From: a bacterium | Lineage (GTDB): Bacteria > Zhuqueibacterota > QNDG01 > JAFGCO01 | Direction of reading: 5' to 3' | Length of the DNA stretch: 64,000 nucleotides | NCBI GenBank assembly: GCA_016930535.1 | Contig: JAFGGN010000074.1 | Coordinates: 1-64,000 of the forward strand | Shown here: one piece after another, positions 45,016-53,407 of the stretch | Layout of the letters: each line of letters begins with the position of its first letter | Position numbering within the stretch: the stretch's first letter is position 1 | Notes under the pieces: model-generated | What the model was told of the DNA's origin: nothing | What the model saw: only the letters and a program-made list of their open reading frames with translations | Database searches by the model: none | Position numbers and translations under genes: made by a program

Positions 45016-47553
45016 ATGCCTGACCGGTTTTCAAAGGGATGGTTGCTGGGAAGTGCCGGTTTAATGGTGCTCCTGAGCGTATTTGGGAGCAGATTGAGTC
45101 CGGTTACCGATGCGGATTCGGATATGCTGCTGAAGCTCCGGGGAAAACGGCCGCTTGCGCCTGAAATTTTCCTGATATATCTCGGAGAAGACGATATCCG
45201 GGCCATGGGAGGATTTCCCGTGACCCGGGATTATTACAGTTATCTGATTCATATACTGACTGAAAAGCATGCGGGAACCATCGGCCTGGATGTGTCGTTC
45301 GATGCGCCGAACCGGCAGTATCCCGAATATGACCGGATGCTGGCGGATTTTATGGAGTCTTCGGGCAAAGTGGTGCTGCCGGAGGTACTGGATCTGTCCG
45401 TCGCGGGGGCGCCCCGGCTGTACGGTCCCATGAATGAACTGGCTGCCAGGGCCGCATGCATCGGTTTCAGCAATCTCGGGGAGGCTGCGGTTTTAAGACA
45501 GATGCCCGTGATTGCACGGGGCGACAGCCTGAAAATATCATTCGGGCTCGCCCTGGCCAAAGTCTATCTGAATGCGGAACTCACGGCCGGGGAGCATGCC
45601 GTTGTGTTCCGATCCGGACCTATGAAGACCATCCGGGTTCCGGTGGACCGGAACGGATGCCTGCGTATGAATCCCGCGGGATGCATGGACCAGGTCCGGT
45701 CCATGTCAGCGACCGCCCTGTTTCATCAATATGAGACAAATCCCGATTCTCTGGATTTTTCAAATACCCTGATGCTCGTTGCGGCCACGGCACCCTCGCT
45801 GCCCGTGATCCGGGCCACGGCACTTTGTCCGCATATCCCCGCGTCGCTGATTCATGCTTCGGTAGCCGAAAACATACTGAACCGGAACTGGCTCAGGCTG
45901 CCTCCCTTTGCAGCCGGATTCACATGGATCCTGTTCTGGGCGTTCGCTGGAATCTGGTCCGCAAGGATCCGGCGTTTCGGTTCCATGAGCGCTGCACTCA
46001 TGCTGTTTGCGGGCAGCCTGTTGCTGACCGGCGCGGCACTCATCCTTTTAACAGGATTCGGCATGGTCATGCCGCTTCTCGCCTCCCTGTGTCTTTATTC
46101 GGGCGGCGGACTGACGTATCGCTGGCGTCTCGCCCGCGAGAATACGAAAACGGATACGGAACGCATCAGCGCCATCGAATCCCAGATCCGCATCAAGGAA
46201 AATGCCCTGGCCGAAGCGGAGCAGAAGCTGGCCGAAATCGAGGCGCAGATGTCCCTGGAAATCACGAGTCATCAGAAGCTTTCCGAAGCGTCCCAGGCAC
46301 TCGCCAGGGAAAAAGAGGCGGCTGTTCTGGAACTCGAGAAACAGGTGCGTGATCTCAGGGCTTCCGTTGAAACGGTTCCGGGAACCGGCCCTGCGGCATT
46401 TCCGGAAATCATTCATGCGCCGGACAGCCCCATGACGCAGGTACTCGAAATGGTCCAGAAGGTGGCCCATGACGATATTCCCGTATTGATTCAGGGTGAA
46501 ACCGGAACCGGAAAGGAGCTCATTGCCAGAGCCATTCATCAGGCCAGTGTACGGACGCGAAAATCGTTTGTGGCCGTGAATTGCGGGGCCCTGTCAGAAA
46601 CACTGCTCGAGAGCGAGCTTTTCGGTCATGAGCGGGGCGCGTTCACAGGCGCATCGGGACAGCGCAGGGGCCGGTTCGAGCTGGCCCAGGGAGGCACCAT
46701 TTTTCTGGATGAAATCACGGAAACATCGGCGGCCTTCCAGGCCAAGATGCTGCGTGTGCTCCAGGACGGCAGTTTCGAGCGGGTCGGGGGTGAACGCACC
46801 CTGCATGCGGATGTGCGCGTGATCGCGGCACATAACAAAAACCTGCAGGATGAGGTGAACGCAGGCCGGTTCCGTGAAGATCTCTTTTTCAGGCTGAACG
46901 CCTTCCCGGTGAATCTGCCGCCCCTGCGTGAACGGCCGGGGGATATCCCGCTGATCGCGGATTTTTTTCTCGGGAAATACCGGAAGTCGTCCGGGCTGCG
47001 CGTATCGGATGCTGTCATGGAAAAACTCATGGCATACCGGTGGCCGGGCAATGTGCGTGAACTGGAGAACTGCATTCGAAGGGCCGTACTGCTTGCGCAG
47101 AGCGAACGGCGCAACATGATACAGATCAGGGACCTGCCGGAGGATGTACAGAAAATGGCGCTGGATACGGAACCGGTGCTGTATCATGCCCTGGAGACGC
47201 AGATTCTGGAAACCCTGCGCGCTTTCGGGTTTTCACATGCCTCGATCAGCCAGACGGCCAGGGCCCTGGGCAACAGGGACCGGGGCACCATCACCGAATA
47301 TTTCCGCGGTCTTTGCTTTCAGCATCTTGCCGAAAACGGGGATATCGCTCAGGCCTCCGCCATGCTGGCGGGATCGGACGATCCCGAAATCATCGGCCGT
47401 GTGGAAGGCAAAATGCGCGAGTATGTGGACAATGTCAGGGAGTCGCTCGCAGAATCCGCTGAAGATCCGACCTGCTATAAAGGACTGCCCAAAAAATTTC
47501 ACCCCTTCCTGGACAAAATCATTCTGAATATACGGAATACCCCTGCCGAATGA
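45016..47553 (+). CDS. CHASE2-domain sigma-54-dependent transcriptional activator
   Basis: An 845-residue membrane-anchored regulator. One N-terminal helix (about 8-24), a periplasmic CHASE2 sensor (about 30-290, APEIFLIYLGEDDIRAMGGF), three helices (about 297-363), a coiled coil (about 375-450), then a complete AAA+ enhancer-binding domain (465-690) with Walker A GETGTGKE (494-501), the sigma-54 contact loop GAFTGA (541-546) and Walker B GGTIFLDE (559-566). A helix-turn-helix (ASISQTARALGNRDRGTITE) follows near 735-755, with about 90 further helical residues beyond it, longer than in Fis-type activators. CHASE2 usually sits on kinases and cyclases, so direct coupling to an activator means a one-component transmembrane system. 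The next operon has a sigma-54 promoter. Confidence 0.92.
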   Translation: MPDRFSKGWLLGSAGLMVLLSVFGSRLSPVTDADSDMLLKLRGKRPLAPEIFLIYLGEDDIRAMGGFPVTRDYYSYLIHILTEKHAGTIGLDVSFDAPNRQYPEYDRMLADFMESSGKVVLPEVLDLSVAGAPRLYGPMNELAARAACIGFSNLGEAAVLRQMPVIARGDSLKISFGLALAKVYLNAELTAGEHAVVFRSGPMKTIRVPVDRNGCLRMNPAGCMDQVRSMSATALFHQYETNPDSLDFSNTLMLVAATAPSLPVIRATALCPHIPASLIHASVAENILNRNWLRLPPFAAGFTWILFWAFAGIWSARIRRFGSMSAALMLFAGSLLLTGAALILLTGFGMVMPLLASLCLYSGGGLTYRWRLARENTKTDTERISAIESQIRIKENALAEAEQKLAEIEAQMSLEITSHQKLSEASQALAREKEAAVLELEKQVRDLRASVETVPGTGPAAFPEIIHAPDSPMTQVLEMVQKVAHDDIPVLIQGETGTGKELIARAIHQASVRTRKSFVAVNCGALSETLLESELFGHERGAFTGASGQRRGRFELAQGGTIFLDEITETSAAFQAKMLRVLQDGSFERVGGERTLHADVRVIAAHNKNLQDEVNAGRFREDLFFRLNAFPVNLPPLRERPGDIPLIADFFLGKYRKSSGLRVSDAVMEKLMAYRWPGNVRELENCIRRAVLLAQSERRNMIQIRDLPEDVQKMALDTEPVLYHALETQILETLRAFGFSHASISQTARALGNRDRGTITEYFRGLCFQHLAENGDIAQASAMLAGSDDPEIIGRVEGKMREYVDNVRESLAESAEDPTCYKGLPKKFHPFLDKIILNIRNTPAE

Positions 47554-47570
47554 GGGGTGCGGGACTTTTT
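47539..47570 (+). terminator. Possible terminator overlapping the stop of the CHASE2 regulator gene
   Basis: ACCCCT (47539-47544) and AGGGGT (47553-47558) form a short stem; TTTTT follows after seven bases (47566-47570). The stem is short and the T-run displaced, so termination may be partial. Confidence 0.4.
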
Positions 47571-47665
47571 CCTCAATGAGAGCCTGGTGCCCGAACGACC
47601 GCCGCCGGGTCCTGAAACCCGGTCCCGGGACGGCGCCACACGGGCATATCCGCGGTGCAATGAGA

Positions 47666-47702
47666 GTCAACTGCGGAAAATTCCCGCATTTCCGCATTTG
47701 AC
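47666..47702. promoter_or_regulatory. 37-bp inverted repeat, candidate activator (UAS) site
   Basis: GTCAACTGCGGAAA (47666-47679) and TTTCCGCATTTGAC (47689-47702) are reverse complements with one mismatch, separated by nine bases. The centre lies about 93 bases before the GG of the sigma-54 promoter, the usual distance for enhancer sites of sigma-54 activators, and directly behind the gene for such an activator. Binding is inferred. Confidence 0.65.
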
Positions 47703-47704
47703 CT

Positions 47705-47718
47705 GCATGCCGGCATGC
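47705..47718. repeat. 14-bp perfect palindrome GCATGCCGGCATGC
   Basis: A perfect palindrome directly after the larger inverted repeat and about 60 bases upstream of the sigma-54 promoter. It may be a second regulator or IHF-like protein site; no T-run follows. Confidence 0.55.
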
Positions 47719-47775
47719 TGGTTCCTCCTCACAAAAACCCATTAAAATCAATCCCTTAAATACGTATTTTTATTT

Positions 47776-47791
47776 TGGCACTGTTCTTGAC
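47776..47791 (+). promoter_or_regulatory. Sigma-54 (-24/-12) promoter of the TonB-receptor-like operon
   Basis: TGGCACTGTTCTTGAC matches the sigma-54 consensus TGGCAC-N5-TTGC with GG (47777-47778) and the -12 dinucleotide (47789-47790, GA instead of GC) exactly ten bases apart. The start of transcription would be near 47802, 34 bases before the ATG at 47836. It directly follows a gene for a sigma-54 activator. Confidence 0.65.
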
Positions 47792-47835
47792 TGTTCACCT
47801 GCGAAACGACAAACCGTCATTTACAGGGAGGCAGT

Positions 47836-50247
47836 ATGATTCGTTGTTTTTCAAGCCGGTGTTTTCATGTTCTTACAGGTGCCGTTCTGTTTTCAATCAT
47901 TTTACAGGCGGAACCCAGAGAGGGATCTTCAGAATCAGGCCAGCTCAGGGGCAAGCTGATCGATCAGGCCACGCGCCAGCCCCTGATTTCCGCCAATGTC
48001 ATTATAGAAGGCTCGGATAAGGGCGCTGCCACGGATGCCGACGGGCAGTACATCATTTCCAGCGTATCCCCCGGCATTTACAATGTCCGTTATATGATGA
48101 TGGGGTATGAAACGCGTTACGTGAACAAGGTGGTGGTTAATCCGGGCAGAACCACGTGGCAGCAGATCGAGCTGGTGTCCACGGTTCTCGAAGGTGAGAG
48201 CGTATCCGTGACAGCCGGTTATTTTCAGTCGGCCCGTGATGCGATTGTGAGCAGTCAGACCATGGATTTTGAAGAGGTCCGCTCGGATCCGGGAAGTGCG
48301 GAGGATATACAGCGGGTCATGCAGACACTGCCGGCCGTGGTGTCGCAGGCGGACCAGTCCAATGAAATCATTATTCGCGGGGGAATGCCCGGTGAAAATC
48401 TCTTTGTTATGGATGACATCGAGATCCCCAATCCCAATCATTTTCAGGATCAGGGCGAGAGCGGCGGTCCAATCAATATGATCAATCCGTATTTTGTGCG
48501 TAAAATCGATTTCTATGCAGGCGCCTTCCCTGCCCGGTACGGTGACAGGGCCTCTTCGGTCATGGACATTTCGCTGCGGGAGGGAAACAGGGAAGGGTTC
48601 ACGGGTTATGCCTATATGGGCATGGCCGGGGCCGGTGTCATTGCAGAGGGTCCGCTGCAGAAAGGAAAGGGATCCTACCTGATCAGCGGCCGGAAGAGTT
48701 ATCTCGATCTGATTCTTTCCAGCATCGGCATGACCGACCTGCCCCAGTATTACAGTCTCCAATCCAAAATTTGTTACGATCTGGATGGCAACAATCAGCT
48801 GACACTGAATGCACTGTACGGCAAGGATTTTATAGAAGAGGTCGAGGAGGACGATCCGGAAAGCGAAGAAATACTCGAACAGGATTATTTCAGACATGAC
48901 GGAAGTCAGCTGGTGACGGGCCTCACTTGGCGGCACTTGATCGACAGCCGGGGGTATTTCAAATGCATGGCATCCCAGGTGAGAAGCACATGGGACCAGA
49001 TCAGCCGGGAAAATTTCAGGCTGGAATACAGGAACCAGTCCGTGGAGCGGGAGCGCACGGTCAAAACGGAAGTGGTGGTCCTGCCGTCGGCTTCCACGGA
49101 ACTTCAGGCCGGCGCGTCTGTGAAGTCCGTCCGGTTTCACATCGATTTATGGGCCGAAGGGGATACGGTCTTTACGTATCAATACGATCCCTATGGACGG
49201 ATCGCGGGTATTTCGCCGGTCCAGGTGTACGATCCCTTCACACAGGTCCGGCATCAGGATTCATACAAGGCCGCGGCGTATGTGCACGGCAAATGGCAGC
49301 CGTCCGCACGATGGACACTGCTTGCCGGTCTGCGCGCCGACTACTTCGACGCCATACACGACCATGCAGTGGATCCGAGAGTCGGCGTCCGGTTCCATTT
49401 ATCGCCGCTTGCCAGCATCAATCTGGCACTGGGCCAGCAATCGCAGGCGCCGCACAGCGGTCAGGTGACGGCGCATGCTCTCAATGCGGATCTGGTTTAT
49501 AAACGGACGCGCCAGGTGGTGCTCGGTTTCGACCGCCTGTTCAGGGAGGACATCCGGGGTACAGTGGAGGTTTTTTATAAGGACTATCAGAAGGTTCCGG
49601 TCGGGATCAGCGAACTGACAGGGGATCCTTTTGACGTGTCCAACGGCCGGGGCGTGAGCCAGGGCGAAGGGTTTGCCAAAGGCATCGAATTGTTCCTTCA
49701 GAAAAAGCCGACCGGGCTGGGGCATTTCACGCTCAGCTATGCCTATGCGGTTTCAAAGGCCAGGGATCCGCGCAACGGACGGACCTATAACTGGGACTAT
49801 GATTACAGGCACATGTTTACGGCCATGGGAGGAATTCAGCTCCACCTGAAGAACAAATCCTGGTATCAGCGGCTGGGGAAGAACTGGATATACAGGATCA
49901 CCGCATGGCTGCTGCCGCTGGGTGACGAAGTGGAGCTGAGCTGCCGCTGGCGCTATCTGGGCGGAAGGCCTTATACGCGGCCCGTTTATCACCCGGAATA
50001 CAGGCGCTGGCTTCTCGATGAAGATGTGGCCATCAACACGCACCGGTATCCTGCCTATCACAGGCTGGACATCCGGCTGGATCGGCGCTTCATGTTCAAC
50101 GGGTGGAACATCGTCACGTATATCGACATCATGAACGTGTACAATCAGAAGAACATCTGGGATTATACGTACAGGAGCAACGGGAATGTCGAAACCTGGG
50201 ATCAGTTTTATTTTCTGCCCGTGGGCGGAATCACGGTGGAATTTTAA
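47836..50247 (+). CDS. TonB-dependent-receptor-like outer-membrane protein
   Basis: An 803-residue protein. After a signal peptide (to about residue 26) comes a carboxypeptidase-regulatory-like domain (about 36-120, GQLRGKLIDQATRQPLISAN), then a plug domain (about 130-260, with EIIIRGGMPGENLFVMDDIE and FPARYGDRASSVMDISLREG) and a barrel of about 540 residues ending ITVEF, with the expected terminal aromatic residue. No clear TonB box is visible. The ATG follows GGAGG. Closest in type to the FCB receptors that import or sense glycans, siderophores or peptides; the ligand is unknown. First gene of the presumed sigma-54-driven run. Confidence 0.88.
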   Translation: MIRCFSSRCFHVLTGAVLFSIILQAEPREGSSESGQLRGKLIDQATRQPLISANVIIEGSDKGAATDADGQYIISSVSPGIYNVRYMMMGYETRYVNKVVVNPGRTTWQQIELVSTVLEGESVSVTAGYFQSARDAIVSSQTMDFEEVRSDPGSAEDIQRVMQTLPAVVSQADQSNEIIIRGGMPGENLFVMDDIEIPNPNHFQDQGESGGPINMINPYFVRKIDFYAGAFPARYGDRASSVMDISLREGNREGFTGYAYMGMAGAGVIAEGPLQKGKGSYLISGRKSYLDLILSSIGMTDLPQYYSLQSKICYDLDGNNQLTLNALYGKDFIEEVEEDDPESEEILEQDYFRHDGSQLVTGLTWRHLIDSRGYFKCMASQVRSTWDQISRENFRLEYRNQSVERERTVKTEVVVLPSASTELQAGASVKSVRFHIDLWAEGDTVFTYQYDPYGRIAGISPVQVYDPFTQVRHQDSYKAAAYVHGKWQPSARWTLLAGLRADYFDAIHDHAVDPRVGVRFHLSPLASINLALGQQSQAPHSGQVTAHALNADLVYKRTRQVVLGFDRLFREDIRGTVEVFYKDYQKVPVGISELTGDPFDVSNGRGVSQGEGFAKGIELFLQKKPTGLGHFTLSYAYAVSKARDPRNGRTYNWDYDYRHMFTAMGGIQLHLKNKSWYQRLGKNWIYRITAWLLPLGDEVELSCRWRYLGGRPYTRPVYHPEYRRWLLDEDVAINTHRYPAYHRLDIRLDRRFMFNGWNIVTYIDIMNVYNQKNIWDYTYRSNGNVETWDQFYFLPVGGITVEF

Positions 50248-50260
50248 ATGTGTTTTGAAA

Positions 50261-50280
50261 TTAAGTAAAAGGTTACTTAA
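50261..50280. repeat. Perfect 8-bp inverted repeat before the small barrel gene
   Basis: TTAAGTAA (50261-50268) and TTACTTAA (50273-50280) flank AAGG, immediately before ATTAAGGAGG and the ATG at 50296. Too AT-rich for a good terminator; possible operator or a translation-control stem close to the ribosome-binding site. Confidence 0.55.
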
Positions 50281-50295
50281 ATTAAGGAGGTTGAT

Positions 50296-50940
50296 ATGAA
50301 AAAGATCATTGGTATCGCAGTGTGCATGGCCGTGCTTCTCCTGAGACAGGCCGGCTATACGCAGTCGCATTTTCGGGACCGGGCGGGTGTCAGCTTCCGG
50401 GGCAGCTACTGGCATCAGCGTAAAAGTGACGTCATGATGCACGTCAGTTCAGAGGATTTATTCGACAATGAAGTGAACGTGGGCGGTATGGGCGGATGGA
50501 TGACGTTTTTTTCCGGAACCGGCGACAACGGCATCATCGTGTTCAGTCTGGGCGGAATCGCCCATGTCGATGTGGAGGAAAACGGGCTGTTCAATGAACA
50601 GGTTGACGTGCAGGTTGTCTCCCCGATCCTGATCGGTTATCAGCACATCCTGTTCGGCGACCGGAACAACAGCGCGTTCCAGCCGTATATTTCTGCGGGC
50701 GGAGGGCCCTATATTCTGACGCGTGTTTTCACGGTGAATAAATCCTTCCTGGACGAAGAGGTCACCGTGAAAAACAAGGTCAAGCCCGGAGCGTTTCTCG
50801 GATGCGGCACGTATTTTATCGTGAGCAACTGGTTTGCCATCCACGGTGAAATGCGGTATCATTTTGTGAACTTCAATCCTCAGAACAATGAAAGCGGTTT
50901 TGAAATGGGTCTCGGCCTGACCTTCTCGTGGACACGCTGA
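50296..50940 (+). CDS. Small outer-membrane beta-barrel protein
   Basis: A 214-residue protein with a signal peptide (about 1-23) and alternating hydrophobic strands (AGVSFRGSYWHQ, WMTFFSGTGDNGIIVFSLGG, AFQPYISAGGGPYILTRVF, WFAIHGEMRYHFVNF) ending MGLGLTFSWTR, a pattern of an eight-stranded OmpA/OmpX-like barrel. AAGGAGG gives a strong start. It is clearly paralogous to the N-terminal half of the next gene (same order of strands, same LF(N/D)E(Q/D)V and FLDEE/FMDEE segments). No function is known. Confidence 0.8.
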   Translation: MKKIIGIAVCMAVLLLRQAGYTQSHFRDRAGVSFRGSYWHQRKSDVMMHVSSEDLFDNEVNVGGMGGWMTFFSGTGDNGIIVFSLGGIAHVDVEENGLFNEQVDVQVVSPILIGYQHILFGDRNNSAFQPYISAGGGPYILTRVFTVNKSFLDEEVTVKNKVKPGAFLGCGTYFIVSNWFAIHGEMRYHFVNFNPQNNESGFEMGLGLTFSWTR

Positions 50941-50983
50941 ACAATCCCGGATCGATACGTTGAATCAGAAAATCGGACGAACC

Positions 50984-52603
50984 ATGAATGGGCGAAAAAA
51001 ACAAATTATTTTCGAAAAACTGATCAGGCTGCTGCTTGCGGGGTTTCTGTGTCCGGTGCTTTTCGCACAGGGAATTCCACGGTCCACCGGCCTGGGATTC
51101 CGTGGAGGATTCTGGAAAATCAACAACCAGGTCATGGGCGTTCATGTCGGCACATCGGGGCTGAATTCATCTGTCCGTGTTGAAGGAGCCGGCGGCTCCC
51201 TGACATTCTTTTCGAGACTGCATCAGAACTGGTTCATCGAGAGCAGTCTCGGATCTGTCGCCAATGTGAATGTCGAAGAGAAAAACCTGTTCGATGAAGA
51301 CGTCCGCGTTTCGGTCACCATTCCGCTGCTCGTGGGTGTGCGCTTCGACCTCCTGTCGAGCCGTCTCGAAAGTAAAATACAGCCTTATCTTTGTGCGGGC
51401 ACGGGAACCTACTGGCTCATGGATACGGCCGTGGAAGACCACGGTTTTATGGATGAGGAAGTGTCCACGGAATCGGATTTCTTTTTCGGTGGATATGTCG
51501 GCGGGGGGTCGCATGTGACCCTGGCAAGCTGGTTCGCCCTGGATTTCATCACCCAGTATCATTTCGTCGATTTTTCAAAGTCCCATCCCAAGAGCGGATT
51601 TGAATTCGGCATGGGATTCTGTTTCATGTGGGGCAGGAAACGGGAAATCTTCAAAGTGAAAGAAGTGCAGGTGATTGTGCCCGACATTTATCCGGCGTAT
51701 TACCGGTTTTACAATAGCTATCCGCTGGCCATGGCCACGATCGAGAACACGGCCGGCTTCCCGATCGAAGTGAACCTCCGTTCCTGGATCGACGGCTATA
51801 CGGATGGCGTCAGACAGAGCGGTTTTATCGAAATCCCCAAAGGGGAGACAAGCAATATTCCGGTCCATCTGCTTTTCGGTCCGGATCTGCTCACGGTGGA
51901 AAACAGGGAGCCTGCCGTCATCGACCTGGAAATCGAAGCCAGGGCCGGTGTGACCCTGAAAAAAAGCTTCAGTGCCCAGGTTGTCATGCACAGCCGTAAT
52001 GCATGGAACGGTGAAATCGACAAGTTGACGGTTTTTGTCACGCCCGATGATCCGGAGATTCTCGAACTCAGCCGGTCATACCTTAAAGCGGATACGGTCG
52101 CCGAAGCAGCGGACCCGATGAAGCTGCACCAGGCCAGGATTCTGTTCGATGCGCTTGGCACGAAGGGACTGACATATCAGGCCGATCCCAATATTCCCTA
52201 TGACCGGGATGACCGGGTGCAGTTTGCGCCAAAAACGCTGTCCCTGGGCACCGGGGATTGTGACGATCTGGTCGTACTGGTCGCTTCGCTGTTCGAAAGC
52301 GTGGGCATCCGCACGGCGTTTGTGGATGTGCGGGACCCGCAGACACCGCAGGGTCATGTGTATCTGATGTTCGATACGGGCCTGAGTCCGGACGGGATCG
52401 GCCGCATCACGGGCAATGAAAAGAGAATCGTGATCCGTGAGAATGCATCGGGAGAATCCACGATCTGGATCCCGGTCGAAACCACCCTGATTCAGGCGGG
52501 ATTCGAAACGGCCTGGAAAACCGGTGCCACGCAGTACATGGAAGAAGCCGTGCTGCGCCAGGGTCTGGAAGAGGGATGGGTCAATGTCATCGACGTGGAT
52601 TGA
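50984..52603 (+). CDS. Beta-barrel protein fused to a transglutaminase-like domain
   Basis: A protein of about 539 residues from ATG 50984 (a TTG at 50960 would add eight residues). Signal peptide, then a barrel region (about 30-220) paralogous to the preceding gene, a beta-rich linker (about 230-350, SYPLAMATIENTAGFPIEVN) and a C-terminal transglutaminase-like domain: GTGDCDDLVVLVASLFESVG with the cysteine nucleophile, and GHVYLMFDTG with the likely histidine and aspartate. Such domains act as cysteine proteases, transamidases or inactive binding modules. A fusion with an eight-stranded barrel is unusual. Located in the run of envelope genes after the sigma-54 promoter. Confidence 0.85.
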   Translation: MNGRKKQIIFEKLIRLLLAGFLCPVLFAQGIPRSTGLGFRGGFWKINNQVMGVHVGTSGLNSSVRVEGAGGSLTFFSRLHQNWFIESSLGSVANVNVEEKNLFDEDVRVSVTIPLLVGVRFDLLSSRLESKIQPYLCAGTGTYWLMDTAVEDHGFMDEEVSTESDFFFGGYVGGGSHVTLASWFALDFITQYHFVDFSKSHPKSGFEFGMGFCFMWGRKREIFKVKEVQVIVPDIYPAYYRFYNSYPLAMATIENTAGFPIEVNLRSWIDGYTDGVRQSGFIEIPKGETSNIPVHLLFGPDLLTVENREPAVIDLEIEARAGVTLKKSFSAQVVMHSRNAWNGEIDKLTVFVTPDDPEILELSRSYLKADTVAEAADPMKLHQARILFDALGTKGLTYQADPNIPYDRDDRVQFAPKTLSLGTGDCDDLVVLVASLFESVGIRTAFVDVRDPQTPQGHVYLMFDTGLSPDGIGRITGNEKRIVIRENASGESTIWIPVETTLIQAGFETAWKTGATQYMEEAVLRQGLEEGWVNVIDVD

Positions 52604-52670
52604 ACGAACCGGCCATCGCGTCAAAACGGAAATTTTCAGGAAGCAGATTTAAAACAACCAGGAGTTCATC

Positions 52671-53393
52671 ATGCATCTGAATAAAATGATCATTTTCATC
52701 GCACTGACGGCCTCTTTGGCGAAAGCCGTGACCGACGGTGCGCATATTCATCAAATCAAAGGGGATGTCCGTGTGCGCCGCGGCATGGAAGAAGTCTGGT
52801 CGCCGGCAGGCGCCGGCATGGAGCTCAAGGCCATGGACACGGTGTTTTCGGGCGAGGCTTCCGAGGTGGTGCTTGTTCTGGATGACCAGACACGGTTCGT
52901 GCTGGGCAGCAATGCCGTCCTCGATATCAGTGATCTGCGCAGAATTACCGAACGTCAGTTGTTTCTGTACCTCATGTCCCAGAAAGTGGGAAGACTGCCC
53001 GATTCCGATGACTCGCAGAAAATCCATATCGCCAATGTCAGCGTGGTCAGGGGATCCCGGGTCGGTACAGACAGCGGTCAGGAGGCAACGGACCGGTCCC
53101 GCGACTGGAAACAGGAAGTCAACGGAGCGAAGGCGCTTTTTCAGGCTGATTTTCATACCAATGCCATCATGAAGTTCTACAGGATTCTGGAGCGGTATCC
53201 CGGAATCGAGGACCGGGGCGAAATCCATTTTTACATCGGCCGGAGCTTCGAAAGGCTCGAAGAGACGGGCCGGGCCTACGATGCATACCAGGATGCCCTG
53301 GAAAGAATCGACGAGAACGATACGGCACCGGAAGTCAGTCAGCGCAGATCACGGATTCAGGATGCGCTGATCCGGTTAAAATCAGATTCGTAA
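52671..53393 (+). CDS. FecR-domain protein with C-terminal TPR repeats
   Basis: A 240-residue exported protein: signal peptide (about 1-19), a FecR domain (about 22-130, IHQIKGDVRVRRGMEEVWSP, DTVFSGEASEVVLVLDDQTR, VSVVRGSRVGT) and two TPR-like units at the C-terminus (FYRILERYPGIEDRGEIHFY; SFERLEETGRAYDAYQDALE). Here FecR is not linked to an anti-sigma region or to an ECF sigma factor; it probably serves as a periplasmic or surface beta-domain with a TPR tail. 67 bases after the transglutaminase-fusion gene. Confidence 0.83.
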   Translation: MHLNKMIIFIALTASLAKAVTDGAHIHQIKGDVRVRRGMEEVWSPAGAGMELKAMDTVFSGEASEVVLVLDDQTRFVLGSNAVLDISDLRRITERQLFLYLMSQKVGRLPDSDDSQKIHIANVSVVRGSRVGTDSGQEATDRSRDWKQEVNGAKALFQADFHTNAIMKFYRILERYPGIEDRGEIHFYIGRSFERLEETGRAYDAYQDALERIDENDTAPEVSQRRSRIQDALIRLKSDS

Positions 53394-53407
53394 TCAAGGA
53401 GAATGTC

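Noticed and set aside
45016..45060. A sigma-54 promoter before the CHASE2 regulator gene itself
   Set aside because: No TGGCAC-N5-TTGC-like sequence found in 44815-45015, so autoregulation by sigma-54 is not supported.
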